Below are positions 38,516 to 43,888 of a stretch of 43,888 nt of DNA, one piece after another; the first letter of the stretch is position 1, and every line of letters begins with the position of its first letter. The notes beneath the pieces were generated by a model. That model saw only the letters and a program-made list of their open reading frames with translations, had not been told where the DNA came from and made no database searches. Where the stretch lies: positions 1-43,888 of the forward strand of contig CAMNGB010000003.1 of assembly GCA_946537835.1 (NCBI GenBank). Direction: 5' to 3'. Both the position numbers and the translations under genes were made by a program. Source of the stretch: an uncultured Erysipelotrichaceae bacterium (GTDB taxonomy: Bacteria > Bacillota_I > Bacilli_A > Erysipelotrichales > Erysipelotrichaceae).

Positions 38516-39061
38516 ATGGATCTGAAAGAAAAAACAATCAAAAAGGAGTATGTCTATCAGGGACTGATCCTCAATGTCCGCAAGGATGAAGCGGAAACGG
38601 CAGACGGCCAGAGAGTGCCGCGGGAAGTTGTCGAACATCCCGGCGGCGTCGGCATTGCCATGGAAGACGATGAAGGAAAGTTCTTCATGGTAACCCAGTA
38701 CCGCTATGCCCAGGAGAAGGTCATGACAGAATATCCGGCCGGCAAGCGGGAAGCAGGGGAAGAACCGCTGCTGACGGCGCAGCGTGAGATCATCGAAGAA
38801 ACCGGCTATGAAGGAACGGATTTTTTCTATCTCGGACAGATGGCGCCGACACCGGCATACGACAGCGAGATTATTCATCTGTTTTATGCAAGGCAGGGAG
38901 AATTCAGGGGCCAGCACCTGGATGCGGATGAAGATCTGAATGTATCAAAGATGACATTGGACGAAATCACTGCGAAAATTGTCAGTGGAGAAATCACCGA
39001 TGCCAAGACCATTGGCATGACATTCTTAGTCAGAGCATATAAGGAGGGGAAATATGACTAA
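38516..39061 (+). CDS. Nudix hydrolase, ADP-ribose pyrophosphatase-like
   Basis: 181 aa; Nudix box GKREAGEEPLLTAQREIIEETGY fits GX5EX7REUXEEXGU. Confidence 0.93.
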   Translation: MDLKEKTIKKEYVYQGLILNVRKDEAETADGQRVPREVVEHPGGVGIAMEDDEGKFFMVTQYRYAQEKVMTEYPAGKREAGEEPLLTAQREIIEETGYEGTDFFYLGQMAPTPAYDSEIIHLFYARQGEFRGQHLDADEDLNVSKMTLDEITAKIVSGEITDAKTIGMTFLVRAYKEGKYD

Positions 39062-41030
39062 AGAACCAGTAGTAATCAGAGATCTGCTGAATTTCAGATT
39101 TCCGGAAAACCTGCAGTACAGCCCGAAGGGAACCTACCTTGCTTTCCAGGTTGCGAAGGCAAACGAAAAGAAGAACAGCTATGACCGTGATGTATGGCTC
39201 GTAAAGGACGGCAAGGCAAAACAGCTGACCGCCACACTGAATACATCCATCATCGGCTGGGAAGATGATACGACACTGGTTGTCACCAGACCGACGGAAG
39301 ATGATGTCCCGGGAATGACAAATCTGTTCAGAATCGATGTGACCGGCGGCGAAGCACAGAAATGGATCACTCTGCCGTTTGCTGTCAGAGAATTCAAGAA
39401 GGTATCCAGCGGAGTCTATGCGGCACTCGGCCTGATCGATGCCAATGACCCGGATGCATATAAGGACAACGAAGAAACCAGAAAGAAGAAGCTGGAAGAA
39501 AAGAAAGCCGAAGAAGACTACCATGTCGTGGACGAAGTTCCGTACTGGTTCAACAATGTCGGCTATATCAACAAGCGCAGAACGGCTCTGTTTATCGTAA
39601 AGACAGGTGCCGGCGTTGAAAGCAGAAGAGTGACTGCACCGAAGTTTGATGTTGCTGAAATCCTGGTGGAAGGAAACAAGGTCTACTATGCCGGCAATAC
39701 GAAAGACAGAAGACAGCAGATGACAGACAAGGTATATGCCTATGATACCGAAAGCGGCAAAACCGAGACGGTCTACGGCAAGAATACCCATTCCATCCAC
39801 AGCCTGATGTTCCTGAAGGGCGAACTGTATGCCCAGGCTTCCGATATGAAGGAATTCGGCATCAATGAGACCGGTGCCTTCACAAAGATTGCCGATCAGA
39901 AGCTGGAAACCATTCTCAAGCCGGAACGGCAGCTTCATGATACGGTCGGCGGCGATATCAGCCTCGGCGGCGGCCGTCAGAGCAAGGTCTTCAGGGATGC
40001 CTTCTATACCCTGGCAACGGAAGAAGATCATACCGAACTGTGGAAGTATGACAGCAGCTTCAACAAGACTGTCCTGCTTGCGGAAACAGGCAATACATAT
40101 TTCTTTGATGTTGCCGGCAAAAAGATTGCCTTTGCCAGAGCATCGGAAACAAGCCTCATGGAAATCTATGAGATGGATCTGAACGGCAAAAATGTTGTCA
40201 AGTTAACAAATCTGAACGGCGATGCCCTCAAGGGCAAATACATTGCCAGGCCGAATCTGATCAACTACACCTCCGGTGAGGATCAGCTGCACGGCTGGGT
40301 GCTGCTGCCGCAGAACTTTGACAAAAAGAAGAAGTATCCGGCAATTCTGGATATCCACGGCGGTCCGCGTACGGTCTACGGCACCAACTTCTTCCATGAA
40401 ATGCAGGTCTGGGCTTCCAAAGGCTATGTTGTCTTCTTTACCAACATCAGAGGCTCTGACGGACGCGGCGATGAATTTGCCGATATCAGGGATCAGTACG
40501 GTTCTGTCGACTTCGACAACCTGATGGACTTTGTCGATGCCGTACTGAAGAAGTATCCGAACATCGATGAAAAGAGAATCTGCGAAACCGGCGGATCCTA
40601 CGGCGGCTTCATGACCAACTGGATCATTACCCATACCGACAGATTCTGCTGTGCTGCTTCCCAGCGTTCCATTGCCAACTGGGTCAGCTTCTCGTTCATC
40701 AGCGACATCGGTCTCTATTTCGGACCGGATCAGTGCGGTGCCAGGGGACTCTTCGGCGAAGCCAACACGGAATATCTGTGGAATCATTCGCCGCTGAAGT
40801 ATGCCGAAAACTGCAAGACACCGACGCTGTTCATCCACAGTGACGAAGACTTCAGATGCCCGCTGCCGGAAGGCATGCAGATGATGCAGGCACTGGCTGT
40901 GCGCAATGTTGAAACACGTCTTGTTGTCTTCAAGGGTGAGAACCATGAACTGAGCCGCAGCGGCAAGCCTCTGCACAGAATCAGACGTCTGGAAGAAATC
41001 ACCGGCTGGTTTGAAAAGCACGCAAAGTAA
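39054..41030 (+). CDS. S9-family (acylaminoacyl-peptidase/prolyl oligopeptidase-like) serine peptidase
   Basis: 658 aa; N-terminal beta-propeller, GGSYGGFMTNW nucleophile motif, catalytic Asp/His region DEDFRCPLPEGMQMM and GENHELSRSGKP. Confidence 0.93.
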   Translation: MTKEPVVIRDLLNFRFPENLQYSPKGTYLAFQVAKANEKKNSYDRDVWLVKDGKAKQLTATLNTSIIGWEDDTTLVVTRPTEDDVPGMTNLFRIDVTGGEAQKWITLPFAVREFKKVSSGVYAALGLIDANDPDAYKDNEETRKKKLEEKKAEEDYHVVDEVPYWFNNVGYINKRRTALFIVKTGAGVESRRVTAPKFDVAEILVEGNKVYYAGNTKDRRQQMTDKVYAYDTESGKTETVYGKNTHSIHSLMFLKGELYAQASDMKEFGINETGAFTKIADQKLETILKPERQLHDTVGGDISLGGGRQSKVFRDAFYTLATEEDHTELWKYDSSFNKTVLLAETGNTYFFDVAGKKIAFARASETSLMEIYEMDLNGKNVVKLTNLNGDALKGKYIARPNLINYTSGEDQLHGWVLLPQNFDKKKKYPAILDIHGGPRTVYGTNFFHEMQVWASKGYVVFFTNIRGSDGRGDEFADIRDQYGSVDFDNLMDFVDAVLKKYPNIDEKRICETGGSYGGFMTNWIITHTDRFCCAASQRSIANWVSFSFISDIGLYFGPDQCGARGLFGEANTEYLWNHSPLKYAENCKTPTLFIHSDEDFRCPLPEGMQMMQALAVRNVETRLVVFKGENHELSRSGKPLHRIRRLEEITGWFEKHAK

Positions 41031-41032
41031 TT

Positions 41033-42994
41033 ATGAAAAAAGAACAGATCAAAATCGAAGATATTCTGAACTACAGATACCCGTCCGGACTGCGTTTCAG
41101 TCCGGATGGGAAAGTTCTGGTCTTTGAGGTGGCCGGCACAAAGAAAGACAGGAGCGGCTATTACCGTGATGTCTGGATGGTCAGGGACGGCAGGGTTTCC
41201 CAGCTGACGGCTTCCCTGAATGCCGGCATTCTGGACTTTGAGGACAGCAGTCATCTGCTTCTGAGAAGAACCGGAAACGATCATGAGGACGGAACGTCGG
41301 AAGTATTCCGCATCGATGTCAGCGGCGGTGAAGCACTGCCGTACATGACACTGCCTCTGGCACTTTCTTCCCTGAAGGCAGTCGGAAAGAACCGCTATGT
41401 TCTGACCGCTTCGATTGAGCGGGATGATCCCGATGCCTATCAGGACAGCGCCGAAGTCAGAAAAGAAAAGCTGGAAAAGAAAAAGCAGGACAGGGACTAT
41501 CATGTTGTCGATGAAATTCCCTACTGGATCAACAATGTCGGATTCATCAACGGCAAAAGAACGGCACTGTTCCTGCTGGAAGACGGAAAGCTGAAGCGGC
41601 TGACCGGACCGAACACCAATGTTGATGAATTTGTCGTTGACGGCGACACGGTCTATTACACAGCTGAAACCTGGACGGGAAAGATGAAGATGCGTGACTG
41701 CATCTATGCATATTCCCTGAAGACAGGAAAGAGGGAAACCCTCTGGGGCAGAAAAAACATGGCAATTTCAAACCTGTTTGTTCTGGATCATCAGCTGTAC
41801 TGTCAGGCAACCGACAAGAAGGCATACGGCTCCAATGAGACAGGCATGATCGTAAAGGTCCTGAAGAATGAACTTGCCTTTGTCAAGGATCCGGTGCTGG
41901 CTCTGCACAGCAGTGTCGGCTCCGATGTGACCATGGGCGGCGGAAAGCAGAATACCGTGGACGGAAACGCCCTGTATTCGCTGGTGACGGACGATGATCA
42001 TACGGCCGTATGGAAGTTTGACAGGAATTTCAGACAGACAGCCGTTCTGGATCGGAATCTTGCCATCAAATGCCTGGATGTGAAAAAAGGCAGGATCGCA
42101 GTCATCGCATCTGATGAAACCCATCTGTTTGAAGTCTATGAACTGGAAAACGGGGAACTGAAGAAGCTGACATCCTTCAATGATGAAGCACTGAAGGGCC
42201 GCTATATTGCCAGGCCGAAGCGGGTGGACTTTACATCCGGTGACACCCAGCTGCACGGCTGGGTGCTGCTGCCGCAGAATTATAACAGAAAGAAAAAATA
42301 TCCGGCGATCCTGGATATTCACGGCGGACCGAGAGTTGTCTACGGAACCAATTTCTTCCATGAGATGCAGCTGTGGGCATCCCGCGGCTTTGCGGTGATG
42401 TTCTGCAATATCAGAGGTTCGGACGGAAGAGGCGATGAATTCGCCGATATCCGTGATCAGTACGGATATGTCGATTATGACAACCTGATGGATTTCACCG
42501 ATGCGGTTCTGAAACAGTATCCGAATATTGATGACAAGAAGGTGTGTGTGACCGGCGGATCCTACGGCGGCTTCATGACCAACTGGATCATCGGCCATAC
42601 CGACAGATTCTGCTGTGCCGTATCGCAGCGTTCGATTTCCAACTGGATCTCAAAAGCGCTGATTTCCGATATCGGCTATTATCACAATGCCGATCAGCAC
42701 GGTGCACCGCATATCTTTGACGGCTTTGATCATCTGTGGGATCATTCACCGCTGCACTATGCACAGGGCTGCAAGACGCCGACGCTGTTCATTCACAGTG
42801 AAGAGGACTACCGCTGTCCGCTGCCGGAAGGCATGCAGATGATGCAGGCCCTGGCCGTGCAGAATGTTGAGACGCGGATGGTAATCTTCAAGGGTGAGAA
42901 CCATGAACTGAGCCGCAGCGGCAAGCCTCTGCACAGAATCAGAAGACTGAAGGAAATGACAGACTGGTTTGAGAAACACACCGGCCTGCGCTAA
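41033..42994 (+). CDS. S9-family serine peptidase, tandem paralogue
   Basis: 653 aa; same motifs as the preceding gene. Confidence 0.93.
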   Translation: MKKEQIKIEDILNYRYPSGLRFSPDGKVLVFEVAGTKKDRSGYYRDVWMVRDGRVSQLTASLNAGILDFEDSSHLLLRRTGNDHEDGTSEVFRIDVSGGEALPYMTLPLALSSLKAVGKNRYVLTASIERDDPDAYQDSAEVRKEKLEKKKQDRDYHVVDEIPYWINNVGFINGKRTALFLLEDGKLKRLTGPNTNVDEFVVDGDTVYYTAETWTGKMKMRDCIYAYSLKTGKRETLWGRKNMAISNLFVLDHQLYCQATDKKAYGSNETGMIVKVLKNELAFVKDPVLALHSSVGSDVTMGGGKQNTVDGNALYSLVTDDDHTAVWKFDRNFRQTAVLDRNLAIKCLDVKKGRIAVIASDETHLFEVYELENGELKKLTSFNDEALKGRYIARPKRVDFTSGDTQLHGWVLLPQNYNRKKKYPAILDIHGGPRVVYGTNFFHEMQLWASRGFAVMFCNIRGSDGRGDEFADIRDQYGYVDYDNLMDFTDAVLKQYPNIDDKKVCVTGGSYGGFMTNWIIGHTDRFCCAVSQRSISNWISKALISDIGYYHNADQHGAPHIFDGFDHLWDHSPLHYAQGCKTPTLFIHSEEDYRCPLPEGMQMMQALAVQNVETRMVIFKGENHELSRSGKPLHRIRRLKEMTDWFEKHTGLR

Positions 42995-43012
42995 CGGTTT
43001 TCAGATATCCCT

Positions 43013-43042
43013 TGACAGGGTATTTGAAAGATCATTATCATA
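43013..43042 (+). promoter_or_regulatory. sigma-A-type promoter for degV
   Basis: TTGACA - 18 bp - TATCAT upstream of degV. Confidence 0.55.
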
Positions 43043-43061
43043 AGTGAAAGAGGTGACGCAT

Positions 43062-43888
43062 ATGAGTTATCGGATCGTATCGGATTCGTCTTCCAATCTG
43101 CTGGAATACAAGGGAAACGAGCATTACACAACGGTTCCTCTGAAGATCATGGTTGACGGAGTTGAATTTGTCGATGAAAAGGGACTGGATACCAGTGCGC
43201 TGGTCAATGCTTTTGAACACAGCACAAAAGACAGCACATCCTGTCCGAATGCCGGAGAATGGATGGAAGCCTTTGCCGGCTCGGAAGAAGTCTATGCAGT
43301 AACGATCAGTTCCAATCTGTCCGGAAGCTATGCATCATGCGTCATGGCCAAAGAACAGTATGAAGCCGAATATCCGAACGCCAGAGTTCATGTATTTGAC
43401 TCCAAGGCAACCGGCGGCAGCATGCAGCTGATCATCGAAAAGATCGAAGAATGCAAGGAAGCCGGCATGGGCTTTGAAGAAACGGTCAATGCCGTCAATG
43501 AATACTATGCTCATACCAGAATCCTCTTCCTGCTGGAGTCGCTCGGCAATCTGTCCAAGAACGGCCGCGTCAATCCGGCGGTGGCGAAGGTCGCATCGCT
43601 GCTGGGCATCCGTTTCCTCGGAAAGGCTTCCGAAGAAGGCACGATCCAGCAGGCATCCATTGCCAGGGGCGCCAGAAAGGCATTTTCTTCACTGTATAAC
43701 GAGATCCTGAAGATGGGATACAGCGGCGGCAAGCTGAGACTGTCGCACTGTCTGAATCCCGATCAGGCACATAAGATGAAGGACGAACTTCTTGCAAAGT
43801 TCCCGGGTGCGGATATTGTTGTCGATAACTGCACCGGACTCTGCAGCTATTACGCCGAACGCGGCGGAATGATCGTCTGCTTCGAAGT
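43062..43888 (+). CDS. DegV family fatty-acid-binding protein (truncated by window end)
   Basis: Manual translation MSYRIVSDSSSNLLEYKGNEHYTTVPLKIMVDGVEFVD...VTISSNLSGSYASC; open to window edge, so absent from the ORF track. Confidence 0.9.
   Translation, partial: MSYRIVSDSSSNLLEYKGNEHYTTVPLKIMVDGVEFVDEKGLDTSALVNAFEHSTKDSTSCPNAGEWMEAFAGSEEVYAVTISSNLSGSYASCVMAKEQYEAEYPNARVHVFDSKATGGSMQLIIEKIEECKEAGMGFEETVNAVNEYYAHTRILFLLESLGNLSKNGRVNPAVAKVASLLGIRFLGKASEEGTIQQASIARGARKAFSSLYNEILKMGYSGGKLRLSHCLNPDQAHKMKDELLAKFPGADIVVDNCTGLCSYYAERGGMIVCFE

Overview
This 43.9 kb window is the replication-origin region of a Bacillota (Firmicutes) chromosome. It is possibly Erysipelotrichaceae-like; that lineage guess comes from recall of gene order and was not tested. 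Left of the origin, a minus-strand block carries dnaA, dnaN, an S4-domain gene (yaaA), recF, gyrB, gyrA, a lipoprotein + TIR-receptor gene pair, serS with a T-box leader, SRP RNA, tadA, dnaX, ybaB/ebfC, recR, fhs, a PUA/EVE-like gene and mnmG. oriC lies between dnaA and jag. DnaA boxes occur on both sides of dnaA. The rpmH-rnpA-yidC-jag operon points toward oriC, the opposite of the usual divergent layout. Right of 23.4 kb most genes are on the plus strand: an MFS transporter, pth, mfd, rqcP, divIC, a tocopherol-cyclase-like gene, gpmI, a LytTR/XRE/LytTR/ABC-transporter cluster, a Nudix hydrolase, two tandem S9 peptidases and a DegV gene cut by the window edge. VanY-like and DNPH1-like genes there are on the minus strand. 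Leading observations: (1) a lipoprotein + membrane-spanning TIR/beta-propeller receptor operon; (2) a perfect parS core forming the loop-proximal part of the serS terminator-like hairpin; (3) an inverted rpmH-jag block head-on to the expected fork; (4) two atypical LytTR regulators flanking an XRE gene, with a striking repeated operator and an RBS-sequestering dyad, upstream of an ABC transporter whose ATPase has an in-frame TAA at codon 13; (5) a GyrA QRDR glycine at the E. coli D87 position; (6) Mfd apparently lacking a canonical start codon. All calls come from reading the sequence and supplied translations; no database search was run.
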